This document shows positions 26,087-37,246 of a stretch of DNA of 64,000 nucleotides, one piece after another. This DNA is from Epiperipatus broadwayi (taxonomy: Eukaryota; Onychophora; Udeonychophora; Euonychophora; Peripatidae). Location: contig JAQFVV010012423.1 of NCBI GenBank assembly GCA_028023455.1, positions 1,625,273 through 1,689,272 on the forward strand. The letters run 5' to 3'. The stretch's first letter is position 1; each line of letters begins with the position of its first letter. Made by a program: the position numbers and the translations under genes. Under the pieces are notes generated by a model. That model made no database searches, was not told where the DNA came from, and saw only the letters and a list, made by a program, of their open reading frames with translations.

Positions 26087-26952
26087 TTATATATAAAGTT
26101 CCTTCTGATTTCTCCCCTTTTTTCCAAGAGCAAAGTTGATTTGTGGCTTCCATACAATATGTATAGTCATGCTAGGTTGACTTATGGGATTCTTTGCCAT
26201 TGTCATGTGAGCAGCTTCTATAAATTTTCTTCCTTGTATCCTTTCTTCTCTATCCAATATTTTTGTATTTTCCCAATTGAACATATGTTCATTGGTACAT
26301 ACAAGGACTGCTACCATAGACACATGTTTTCTCTCTTCTAATCATCAGCTTGGGTTCTTGCAAACACTTTTCAATGGGATGACTGGTCTCACCAATATAT
26401 GTTATTCAATATTCACATTAAATTTTATAGATGCAGTTTTTTTTTCTTTTCAGCATTTCAAATTTAGGTTTTGTAGATGTTAGAATGCTTCATAGTGTTG
26501 TATGGTTCTGGAAAGCTGTTCTAATGTTATATTTATCTCACATTTTCCTTAATTTGTCTGTTATTTTAGGTATGTATGTCCACACTATAGTACCAATATT
26601 TTTTTTTATTTTGATGGTTCTTTTTGTTGTCTGTTTAGAGTTTTCTTAATAACAGCTAACCATTTTTCAATAAGAGTTTGTTTTATATAGCTCATTTCTT
26701 TTTCCAAATCACTAGTTTCTGAACAAACTTATTTTACTCTGTTCCATAGTGAGAGTATAACTCCATGTTTCGTATTTCTGTGTGATTGGATATAAATGCT
26801 AAGTATTTTCCTGTATGTGTGAGTTTTTGATAAACTGTAGTTTTGATTTTGTCATGAGGGAGTCTTGTCACAAGAACATCTAAGAATGCTAATTTTATTC
26901 TTGTTCTGATTTTGTTTGGAATATTTAAATAAATTTTTCTAAAAGACATTCA
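26087..26952 (-). pseudogene. Penelope-like element remnant: RT C-terminus plus GIY-YIG endonuclease
   Basis: Penelope-like elements encode a reverse transcriptase fused to a GIY-YIG endonuclease. Reading the minus strand from 26949 downwards, LAFLDVLVTRLPHD followed by KIKTTVYQKLTHTGKYLAF matches the conserved region after the RT catalytic core. A middle stretch ITDKLRKM-stop-DKYNIRTAF and HTTL-stop-SIL matches the linker. Then TYIGETSHPIEK (about 26362-26400) is the GIY-YIG motif. The end EHMFNWENTKILDREERIQG (26087-26323 frame) is the typical endonuclease tail. Several stops and frame changes separate these parts. The upstream RT palm with its catalytic Asp residues is absent, so the copy is 5' truncated at about 26950, as is common for this group. 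Confidence 0.88.
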
Positions 26953-29324
26953 ATATTCATATTAGATGATGATAATAGTCCAATATATAAATACAACTAT
27001 TCTATTATATACTTCATTATTATTAGTGCTACAATATGGATTTAAATGCTGCTCTCTCTAATAAATCCTGCTTATTTTCAAAGAATAGTTGCTTCTAAAC
27101 CTGTTTTGAATTATATTTTTCCAAAATGAATAAATGAAAGTTAATTAATGCTGTAACTGAAATGAGCAAAAAGTTTAGACTTTGTCGCTAATTATTCCAA
27201 TGTATAAATTGTCAGTGTCTTACTTGTTTTTTTGAAAAATTTATTTCATGAACTGAATGGCCATTAATATGTTTGTGTGCTTATGTTTTTAAGGAAATCT
27301 CTTATATAAAAATAATTCTGAATGTTGTACAACTAATATTTCCATTTGATGTGTTGTTAACAAATGGAGAAAATTTTATGCATTTGTGGAACTGTAGCCT
27401 GATAATTGATGAAAACTCCAGAATAAAGGACTTTAATAATTTTGATTTTGGTAAACTAGGTATAATGTTAAATGATAATTTTATGCATTTTGTAATTTAT
27501 TACATATTTTTATTTAGACATGTATTTTTGTCTGATATATTTTATGCATCAATTATCAATGTAATATCCAGAAGTTCACAGAATATTTATTATTTTATTA
27601 ATATATTATTTTAATATTTTTTATTTTTAAAAGTATTATTTTGTCCTCTGTTATGAGTAATTTATCTATCTGAATGAAAATGTTTATGAAAACTAGTAAA
27701 CATGTTGTATATTCTTATTTTACTGTTTATTTCAGGCCCTACTTTATTAAGCCAAGTTTGGCAAATATAACTTGGTTATCAGTTTTATACATCAGTTAAT
27801 AATTATTATATTTGTTATAACATGTAGCCTTAGTCTCTCTCTCTCTCTTATTTATGCTTATTATATTTTCCAAGATTTGTAGCTGTCTCTCTCTCTCTTG
27901 ATATTATTTTATTAGTATGTATAATTTATAAAGATATGGTAGTGCTGTCTTTCTCTCTTATGATGGTATTTTTCCATGAGTAGTATTTATTTTTCATGTT
28001 TCACATTTTGCATAAATGCTTTATTTGAGGCAGTTCCTATTTTTTTAATATTTATGGTGGTTCATTCTCATTTTACATATATATTCAAATGTTTTAGCAT
28101 ATTCATTTGCTCTCAGAATGTAATGCTCTTTTGAGTTCATGTCATCATTAGGTTCATTGCCTTATTTATCTTCTCCTCTCCCAGGTATTATATTTTATAT
28201 GTAGCTATGTATGGTGTACTATGTGATTTCATTATGGTAATTTATATTGGTATTTGTTTGTGAAGACTAACATCTTTTCTGCAGTTGAATTTTTGACCAC
28301 TCTTAGTATAGATTAGAGATGATTCTGACACATAGAACTGTTTTGCTATGCTTTGCAGCATTACAAACTATAAAACTGATCATTTTTTATTTAAATTGAT
28401 GTATTCATAGTTGGAATAATATTATAGTGTTATTGGTATGCAAAAATGTTGAACTTTTTTCAATAATACTTAAGTTAATAAAAGTTTTATTAGTCAGTAA
28501 AATGTATAGTTTATTATAATAATATCCATGTTAGAAAGCTTATATCAGCAAGTCAAGTTAAAATAGTTAATTACTATTTAATTCATAACTTTATTTATTT
28601 ATTAGCATAAACTGCAAACTTTGAAATTGTATTTCTTCGATGCATTAAGATTGCATAGTATTGTATTTAAACAGCTCATTTTAAATATGTAGATTTCCAA
28701 AAGTGTTGTTATTGAATTGTTCTTGTGTAAATAAATGTTATATTTTATTATTAAAATGTTGTGTTCGATTTTAATATCATCTTAATCACGTATGACTTAT
28801 CCAGAAATCTTACCATTATATAATTAATGACACAATTATATTTGATTTTAGTTGTTTAGAGTACATGCACATAAAGTAAAGACAATAATCACTTCATTAT
28901 AATGGTCTATAGATGTGAAGACTGCATGTAAAGAATAACATATTTATCTATTTTCTTAATCATAAATAATCACTATAATTCAATTTCAATTATTAAAAGA
29001 ACACTTCTTTTGGTGATAAAATTATTATCTGCTTATTCATTATCCATCACAAATTTAATGCTTAAATTATTTATCTCAACTTTATAAGAAAAGTTGGTAT
29101 GAGTTATTAATAGCATATCCTGAGTGACCATGAAATCCTTTATCCACTCTTGGTATTCAAATCCTATCCTAGGAGATTATTATTTTATTCTAAATTAAGA
29201 GTTTCTATGTATTTTACTTTAATTAAAATATTTTCTTTTAAAATGAATTGTTATTATTATTAATATATGAATTTTTTTTTACAGTACAGGCTTTTTCATA
29301 CCTGCACTTCAATATGTAATATAT
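26953..29324. other. AT-rich DNA with a TC-rich tandem repeat
   Basis: At 27823-27965 three units of about 55-60 bp each contain a GTAGYNNTNTCTCTCTCTCTY core followed by AT-rich spacer. A 113-codon plus frame at 27273-27614 is Ile/Phe/Asn-rich without motifs and I regard it as chance. A stretch at 27157-27205 resembles 32377-32425 (AAATGAGCAAAMAGTTTARACTTTGT), perhaps a shared small repeat. Confidence 0.5.
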
Positions 29325-29532
29325 AGAGGGTTTGAACTCAGGCTTTCACATGATCCTCAATTATCCACACTATCTCATACTGCTGACACACTTGATCACA
29401 CACATGTCGAAAAGATAAACAATCACTAATATACGTATTTCATGATAAACCAGTACTCATCAGTTGGTCTAGACTATCATTTTCATACACATGTATAGCC
29501 AATGCTCAACTTATATTAAGATATCCAATCTT
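29325..29532 (-). repeat. Dispersed repeat family B, copy 2
   Basis: Begins AGAGGGTTTGAACTCAGGC on the plus strand, i.e. the minus-strand box-B end, and runs through the same blocks as copy 1 to TTATATTAAGATATCCAATC. It forms the left arm of a long inverted pair with copy 3, separated by 33 bp. Confidence 0.85.
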
Positions 29533-29565
29533 GTGGGGTAGAGTGGATTGAAGCCGGTCCATTAA

Positions 29566-29755
29566 AGTATGAAGATTGGCTATCTTAATATAAGCAGAGC
29601 ATTGATTGTATATAGGTGTGGAGATGATAATCTGGACCAACTAACGAGTGCTGCTTTAGCATGAAATACATATATTGGTGATTGTTTATTTTTTTGATAT
29701 ATGTGTGATCAAGTGTGTCAGCAGTATAAGATAGGGTGGATAGTTGAGGGTCATG
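29566..29755 (+). repeat. Dispersed repeat family B, copy 3 (inverted partner)
   Basis: Reads AGTATGAAGATTGGCTATC at the start and ends GGATAGTTGAGGGTCATG, lacking the final box-B part found in copy 2. The start extends past the symmetric arm with the same bases that copy 1 has at its end, so the pair arose from two insertions or a fold-back, not from one symmetric unit. Confidence 0.85.
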
Positions 29756-31105
29756 TTATTATTATTGTAAATTAGGCAGACATTATCTTAAGGGATAAGA
29801 GTATGCCACCTCATATTTTCACTAGTACCATTCATTGTTTAATAATTCATAAATAAATAAAAGAGTTACAATTTTAATATTAGAAATATTTAATAAAGAA
29901 CTCTGAGATCTTATTGTTATAATTAATGACCAAAAAATAAATTGTTTTTAGCAAAAAAAAAATTTTGTTGAAAAGTGGCACAAATAAAACTTAAGAAACA
30001 TTATCAAGAGTTTTGAATTGTGAATCAGATCATTGCAGTGAAATGGTGAGAATAATGATGGTGAGATGTGTAATTATATTGGAGGGGGGGTATAAATAAT
30101 AAATTATGAGAAAAAAATGTTTTAAACTAACTACTCTTTGCTATGTGCTTTCAAAATTAAGAGCATTTATATTTTGTCAGAGTGAATAAAGAATTCTCTT
30201 AAAATTCATTAACTGTGAATTAGCATATTTATAATGTTTAGTTATTATTATCCTTATCCCTATGGCTCTTTTCATTATTGACATGCATCATATATAGAAG
30301 AACCCTGAGCTTTGCCTATTATGGTTGCCAATTGGTAATCATCATTTATCTGGAAAAATGAATGCTTTTAATCCATATCTTTATTTATTATTCATATTTT
30401 TTGGTTATAATGTATAAATACTGAACATTGATAAAGATATATGTAAAAGATTGTGGTCTGGGACAACTGACAAGTGCTGTTTCAGCATGAAATGTGCATC
30501 TTGGGGATCATTTATGTTTTTTACATGTTATTGGCCATATTATTATAATCACATCTCTCCACAAGATATTAAACGTGGATAGAAACTATTCCCTATCTTG
30601 AGTGGGAGTTGTGTAGTGAAAATTACACTACAGAAATATTATTTATTATTGAAACAATAAATAGTTAACAATTTGGAGTATTTTATTTAATTTAAATCTA
30701 TATATATTTTAAAAAGATAAATCAATAGTGGCAGTGGATAAAATTGATATCTATTACCTATTTTACAATAACTGTAGACTATTTAACTTCAATTAGAGGA
30801 TTGAGATAATATTTGTAGCAGGAATACTTCTAGAAAGATATTTCTGGCTTTAAAACCATTGCTGAAACTAAACATTGTTTAAAAATTTTGATAGAGTTTG
30901 GAGTGAAATTGGTTTTTTGCTAACATAAACAGCATAAGTACATACATCCTTTTATTTAGTATTTTCAATAATTAAAAAGTAACGACTTTACTTTAAGATC
31001 ACGTGATCTTGTGAGGGTTTTCTTCTGATTAGCTGCATAAGAAATGAAAATAATTAAAGAAATTAAAAAGAATACTTCTAAACAGCAGCATACAATTTTA
31101 TGTTA
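29756..31105. other. AT-rich DNA; one small family B fragment
   Basis: Apart from the repeat fragment at 30454-30531 and a perfect 16-base palindrome AAGATCACGTGATCTT at 30995-31010 just outside the hAT element, no feature was recognised. Confidence 0.5.
30454..30531 (+). repeat. Dispersed repeat family B, fragment (copy 4)
   Basis: Matches the middle of copy 3: GTGGTCTGGGACAACTGACA, AGTGCTGTTTCAGCATGAAAT, then GGGGATCATTTATG and TTTTTTACATGT. The tRNA-like end is missing. Confidence 0.7.
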
Positions 31106-34100
31106 CTTTTATCCAGAGGCAGATCAAACCAACTGGGGGCCCTAAGCGATAAAAATTTTGAGACCTTCAAACTGAAGTTAGAAAAAAAAAATTTCAAGAA
31201 AACTCTCATTAAGTTACTAACAAAAAAGAAAAGTAATCAAAACTTCCACACCATAACACATTAAATGAATTTATTAAAAAAACATTTTTTAAATGAATTT
31301 CCATCTTGCTTTAGTTCTTACAAATTCGTTAATTATTTTTGCAGGCTTAAAACTTTCTGCTCTATAATGGACATATTATTTAATCTTTTCTCTCCCATAT
31401 TACTCCTTAAATAATTTTTTGCACACTTTAAAAACAGAAAACGATTTTTCTCCTGATGCATTAGATAAGACAATTGTTAAAAAAAATGTCCATAATATTT
31501 TAACATTCAGAAATGTGCAGCAAGATATTTTTCTTTGGTGGCTTGATAGATGTCTGGTGTGGTTTTTATGGTGTCCTCATTTTCTTTTAAAAATATTAAA
31601 AAATAGTCAAATTAATCTTTAAAATTACAAACATCAATGTCATTTTTGTAAATATTCTTAAACTTTTTTATCGCATTCTTTTTTTTCTTCTATTGATAAA
31701 TCTCAATCAAAAAATATTTGAAAAGGCTCTACAACAACTTCATACATCTGGGTTCTTTGAGATAGTTCTGCCTTGGTGTTATCACATATGACATAAAATA
31801 AACTGACTATGAAATTTTTTCTTATTGTAAATTTATGTCCCACTTTTTTATATTCATCAAAAAACATTTTTATCTTTTGTTGTCTGTGAATTTGTCCATC
31901 TTCCACATTAAATGATAGCTCTGATAAATCAGTTGCTTCTTTTTCAACTTTTTCAAATTCTTATCGATAAAATTTTCTAATGACTTCAGTAGGATAGATC
32001 CTTTCAATAGTTTGCACTCCACTGATTGCAGTGATTTACTATTAGCATTTATTCTTTGTAAAATATTAATCCAAATCACTATCATTGGGTCAGTTTCATA
32101 TTTGTCCATTTTCTTCGGAAATGAAGTCACTCTTACTATGGCAACTTTTTTTCCTTCTTCTGAATTACAAATTTCAGTTAAAACCTCTTTTACATGGGTG
32201 AAAACAAGTTTTATAGCTAATGTAGCATCTCCTCTTGCTGACTATCTTGTATTAGAAATTCTTTTCATTGTGATGGAATGTTTACACATTTCTAGATTTC
32301 TGGTTAAAGTTTTCAAGTGATGAGTTGATGCAGAAAAAAATGTGAATAAATTCTGCACAAACATAAAATACTCGATTGAAATGAGCAAACAGTTTAAACT
32401 TTGTGAGTAATTGTTCTAAAGTGTGAAATATAAAATGTGCTAACACATATGAGCACACAAAGCTGAAGATAAAATTTCATAAACATGGCAACTCTTAAGT
32501 CACAAGACTACTCTGTAATTGTTCATCTTCCAATGATTTCACTTACACTACTCCTTGCAAGAAAAAGCCATCAAGTCCAAATTGTTTTTTTTATCTTTCT
32601 TTTATTCTATTTGCACTTCAGCTTTGTGTGCTCATGGGTGTTAGCGCATTTTATATTTTGCACTTTAAAATACTCAATTGCAGTGCTACAACTTTCTGCA
32701 GTGAAATTTTCAATTAAATTTAAGGAATGATTAGTACACAGAATAAAAAGCACACTTGGGCTACATTTTTTAGTATGTGTTTGCAAACCTGAGTACTTTC
32801 CTGACATATTAGAAATCTTATCAAATGATTGGCCTTGACAGTTTTTAATATTCATTCCTAATTTTATTAAAGTTTGCAAAACTTTTTGTCCCTAATATGA
32901 AGACATGTGTTTATCTATGGGAATGAATTCCACAAATTTTTCCATTATATTAGCACATATTAAACATATGTTATCATAAAAGTTACTTGATCAATATGTG
33001 AAACATCGAGAGTGAAATCAACAATTATACTATAATAATTCATAGATTTATTTCTTCAATTACTTCTGCTCTTACTTGATTTCCAATAAAACCTATAAAT
33101 TGATCACAAATAATATGAGATAAATAATTTATATTTTCTCATCCTTGGTTGGCATATTTTTGTAGATGTAACTTTAAAAACTCATCATATTCACTTAGAT
33201 ATTTCAGGCAGGTTAAATAATTTCCTTTTCTATTGGAATCTTTGCTTTAATTGTGACCCCTAAATCCTAATCCTAAATGACTCAACAATTATATTGTTGA
33301 TACAATTCTTTTCATCACTTCTCTCCAGTAATATTCTTTTTTTCCTTTTCCTGTAATAGATGAGTATTTATTCTATTGAATTTTATTAATCTTTTATACA
33401 TAATACACATGCCTGACATGTGATCTTTTGAAACTTCATGGTCCGATAAAATAACAGTTATTGATCTCCAATTTTGTAAACCAGTTATTAATTTAGACTT
33501 AATTGTTGAAAAGAGTTTGCAAGGATATCAGTAAATACTTTTGCTTGTTTCTGAAACTATCAGTCAATTTCTCTTTTCCATAATTCCATTTGATTTCTTT
33601 CTGTAGAAATAATCATAAGAAAGTCCTCTGTAATATATTTCACCTCTGTCTTTATGCATTGATTTTAAATTCTCTATATTCCTGATATTTTTTGGTTTGT
33701 TATTAAGAAAATTATCAATAATAGCATTTGTTAATATTGTTAGCCATAAAGCTATATCATTTATTACTTTGATGTCTATATTGAAGTGCCTTTTTGGACT
33801 ATCTCTACCCCTTGGGTTTTTGCAATCCCTTTTTTCAGTAGCAATTTCAATCTCTTGATTCTCAACTTGTTCTTTTTCTTTCTCTTCTTTAGAAGTTTCA
33901 AACATATGCAATTCAGAATTATCTGACATAGATGTCAATGGCAACTCTGTCTCAGTATTAACTTTTAAAAAATTATTCAATGAATTTCTTTGGCTTTCAG
34001 CAATTTCCAGGTTTTTTAAAAAAAAAATTTCACTTTTCTGCCTCACTTTGATATCTCTTCATGTTTTTGCTGTGAAGAAAAAAAAGTTATTTTTTTTTGT

Positions 34101-35145
34101 AAAATAGTTTAAAATCTTTTAGCTTTGCAAACAATGCCTACTATTTTTTTTTTTTTTTTTTGATGATACTGTTGTTAAGATGTTTTTTAATCTATAAAAT
34201 TGATTTAAACTTTTATTTAAATTTTTAACCTGATATTTTTTATTTTACTTGGACTGACTTAATCTCCCAAAGACTTCATAATAGTTCCAACTCAGTGGAT
34301 TTTGTTTACTATAAAATACATTAAAAAAATATTATTGCAAAAATAAGATTTAAAACTTCTGCTCACACGCTATATTGACACAGGTGTGCGGTGGCATGAT
34401 TTTTGTTTATAACTATTCCTGATTTTAAAATTAAGAATTATTAGAAACTTTCTAATAACATTTTGTTATATATCACATATATACATGCGATTTTAAATAT
34501 AAAATAACAAATTGGATTATTTAACAAAATAAAATCTATATTTTAAAAGATTTGATTTTAAATAAAATATACACGCTGTAATATATGTAAACCTATAATA
34601 GTATAACTGTTTATTCACATATAACTGTGTGATGATACATATATAACTGTGTTGATGCTTATATACATGTAATCATAGAGGGTTTAAATCCAGCGCAGAT
34701 GGAGCTATGGGGAAAAATAGGTAAAACATATAAGAGGTCAGGAATATACTGTTTCACTGGAGATAAATCGGCTTCAGAAAAACAGTAAAATTTATTTACT
34801 TTAATTTTTTCAAAAGCAGTGTATTTAAATTTAAATCAAATTATTATTTTGGGAAGGATCAAATTTTTTGTGTAATTGAAAAAATATATATTTACTTAAT
34901 TTAGGTCTATTTATGCTATACTAGTTTCACCCCCTGATGTCCAAATGAAAGTTAGAATCCCGCCAAAACTCAAATTCCCTTCAAAAGCTTAAATAATACC
35001 ATATTATAGGGGGGTTGCTTGTATATAAAAACACATAATTTTCCTTGAATCGTATTGAAAAGACATTTTAAGACCTCGGGGTCCCTTAGTATTCCGTAGC
35101 CCTACGCAGCCACTTTTTACCACTTAATCTGCCTCTGCTTTTCTC
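31106..35145 (-). mobile_element. hAT transposon, 4.0 kb, with TIRs and 8-bp target duplication
   Basis: The termini are inverted: CAGAGGCAGATCAA at 31114 and, read from the other strand, CAGAGGCAGATTAA ending at 35137. The flanking 8-mers CTTTTATC (31106-31113) and CTTTTCTC (35138-35145) agree at seven of eight positions, the target duplication length expected for hAT. Inside each end are GGGGCCCTAAG/AAGGGACCCCGAGG-like subterminal blocks. The transposase lies on the minus strand and occupies the 31.2-34.06 kb part. The remaining 1 kb (34.06-35.1 kb) is AT-rich and non-coding. Confidence 0.9.
31230..34063 (-). pseudogene. hAT transposase pseudogene (ZMYM1-like family)
   Basis: The start is probably the ATG at 34063 (MKRYQSEAEK), which hits a stop after ten codons. 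The reading continues in another frame (33564-34046) through an acidic linker to the family block YYRGLSYDYFYRKKSNGIMEKRN. Next comes the TTF-type zinc-finger region with YxYPCKLF and WRSITVILSDHEVSKDH, where a Cys codon has become TGA at 33528-33530. The catalytic core follows in pieces: NIKNCQGQSFDKISNMSGKY, then FILCTNHSLNLIENF and ESCSTAIEYF (32607-32879). RINANSKSLQSVECKL and IYQSYHLMWK-type segments (31703-32130) and an eroded dimerisation end near 31320-31440 complete it. Such proteins are domesticated or mobile ZMYM1-like hAT transposases in many animals. Multiple stops and shifts make this copy inactive. Confidence 0.88.
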
Positions 35146-37051
35146 TGTGCATTATTATTCATAATTTTTTTCCCCATTTAATAATACTTGATAGAATATT
35201 TAAAAAATATATTACATTGCCTGTGAAAGTTATGTAATATTGCATGGTAATACAAATAGCATGAAAAACAAAACAGAATAATAGCTAATCTTGTGTAACA
35301 TTATATTGAAATATTAAACTTAAGATAAAAGTAGACAATTTAGTTGGTGACTTAAGTCTCTCTTCCCAGCTATCAGAATATTATTACATTATATGTAATA
35401 AAATTAATACAAATATTACAACAATAATATATGTATACAATATTAAATTTAGCTTACACACATAATCCAAAATAATGCTTAATTTTAATTCTCCAGTCGT
35501 GGTATAAAAACTCACATTTTAAAAATATTAAAAAGATTATTTAAAATAATCTACTGAATAAAGCTATGAATATAACAAAAAAAAATTGGGTTAAATATAT
35601 TTCATTTTAGTATCTATTTTAATTTGGCATCTGAGGTAAATAAATGTCACTTTATCCATGGGATCTGGTCTATGAAAACACAAAAAATAAAGACTGGAAC
35701 AATGTGTAACTAAAATATAATATAATTTTGCTGCAATCTTAACTAGGCAAATATTTTTTTTATTCAATTTTTTTTAACTGTATTTTTTTTGCTTTGCTCC
35801 CCCCCCCCCCCGACAAATTTTGCGAAAGGACATCAAACTCTATTTACTGTACCTCATAGTTCCATATACACAACAGGAATCTGGGTCAATGCAATTACTA
35901 TACAACCTCTCCCATTCCTTGTGGTCAGCCCTTGTTGCTAATACAATCTGCTAGGAAGGAGAAGAGATTTATTTTTATTAAAATTATAAATGATTCTTTT
36001 TTAAGCTTTTAAAATCTCATAAATTGTTAACTAAATTTTTAAATTGATTTTAAAAATGAAGTATTTATTTTATTAAGAATAATAGAAGAAATGAAATAAT
36101 GTTTTCACAAAAAAAAAAATCAAGATGGATTCATATTTCATTTGTTGCAATCTTTAAAAATCGAAAACAATTCTCTTTTATGTTTGAAATGCACCCAAGA
36201 ATAATATCTTTATTGTATCGAATGTCAGAAACATTTGAGTTGAAAGCAATTTTTTGCAGTTGTTTAAGGAAATATGAACTGGTCATTATATAAACAATCT
36301 GTTATGTGGTATGTGACAAGGTTAGTAAACCGAGAAGCAATGTCAGACAATTGTATAAAAGATTTTTTAAAAAAAAAAAAAAAAAAAGACGAGATAATTA
36401 TAATAATGTCAACAATAAAGAAATGCCACTGAAGTGAATAAATGTAATGAAAAGGTAAATTGTAAGTCAGATTTTAAAAACATCTTAATTTGTTGATTAA
36501 CAAGTCAAATAATATTTACCTTAATTTAAAGTCCGAAAAAAACAACAACCCCTAAATATCTAATAATTATAAATTTAATACTATATAAATATATGTGTGT
36601 ATATAAATATATATGTGTGTTCCATAACATTTAAAATTATATTTATGGATACAGAAGAAACTTTTATTAACATTACTTATACATTTATTATTATTAAGTG
36701 CCATGAAGTCAACATTGGCTTTTGCTAATCATATAAATTACTGGAATTAACTATTATCTATTTACTTTACATTCTGCTGAAAGGCACATTCGTTACTGTA
36801 ATGATGGAGCCTGCCCATCTCATTACTGATCAACCTTTTCTTCTTTCAGCACAAATCGTAAACTTTTCTAAAAATTTGGATCATATCATAAAATGATCAA
36901 AACAGGTCAATATCATCTCACTCATTTGTGCTTCAAGTTAGAAACTATCATTTTTCTTACCGCCATAATGGAAATGTTTCAGAGTGATAAGCACTTCTTT
37001 GTTATTTCCCAATCCATCATTTATTTTAAATGTTTATTTATTCATTCATTT
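35146..37051. other. AT-rich DNA with a 13-base C run; no gene
   Basis: The homopolymer C13 at 35799-35811 stands out in this AT-rich DNA. An A run lies near 36368-36388. Frames at 36099-36293 and 36893-37135 are without motifs on the plus strand, the latter opposite a retrotransposon remnant. Confidence 0.5.
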
Positions 37052-37246
37052 TTAAACTGGTGGGGTACGGATAAGATTTTTCTTGATATGGCCCATCATC
37101 ACAAACTTCAAGTTTATAATACCCATATCCTTTGATGAGACCAAGTATTGGTGAAATATATCCTTGTACTTGTTTAATGTAGCTTCAAACTGAGATTCCC
37201 ACTCTTTAGTTGCTAACTTTATTTCTGGAACATTAATTTGAATTTG
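37052..37246 (-). pseudogene. Ty3/gypsy pol fragment just upstream of the RT
   Basis: A 64-codon minus-strand frame contains WESQFEATLNKYKDIF, then SSKDMGIINLKF and KKNLIRTPPV before a TAA. This matches the conserved Ty3/gypsy stretch between protease and reverse transcriptase: a YxDIF motif, a DMG/His region and a PYRTPP-like motif that opens the RT. The His-x-Ile and Gly residues usually seen before the RTPP have drifted. The RT itself does not continue recognisably downstream. A highly eroded element is inferred. Confidence 0.6.

Noticed and set aside
26141-26649. Three overlapping plus-strand frames
   Set aside because: They are shadows of the Penelope-like sequence on the minus strand.
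27273-27614. 113-codon plus-strand frame
   Set aside because: It is Ile/Phe/Asn-rich, has no motif and no exon signals, and long stop-free runs of this kind are expected in T-rich DNA.
34675-34700. Another family B end
   Set aside because: Only about 15 bases resemble the repeat.
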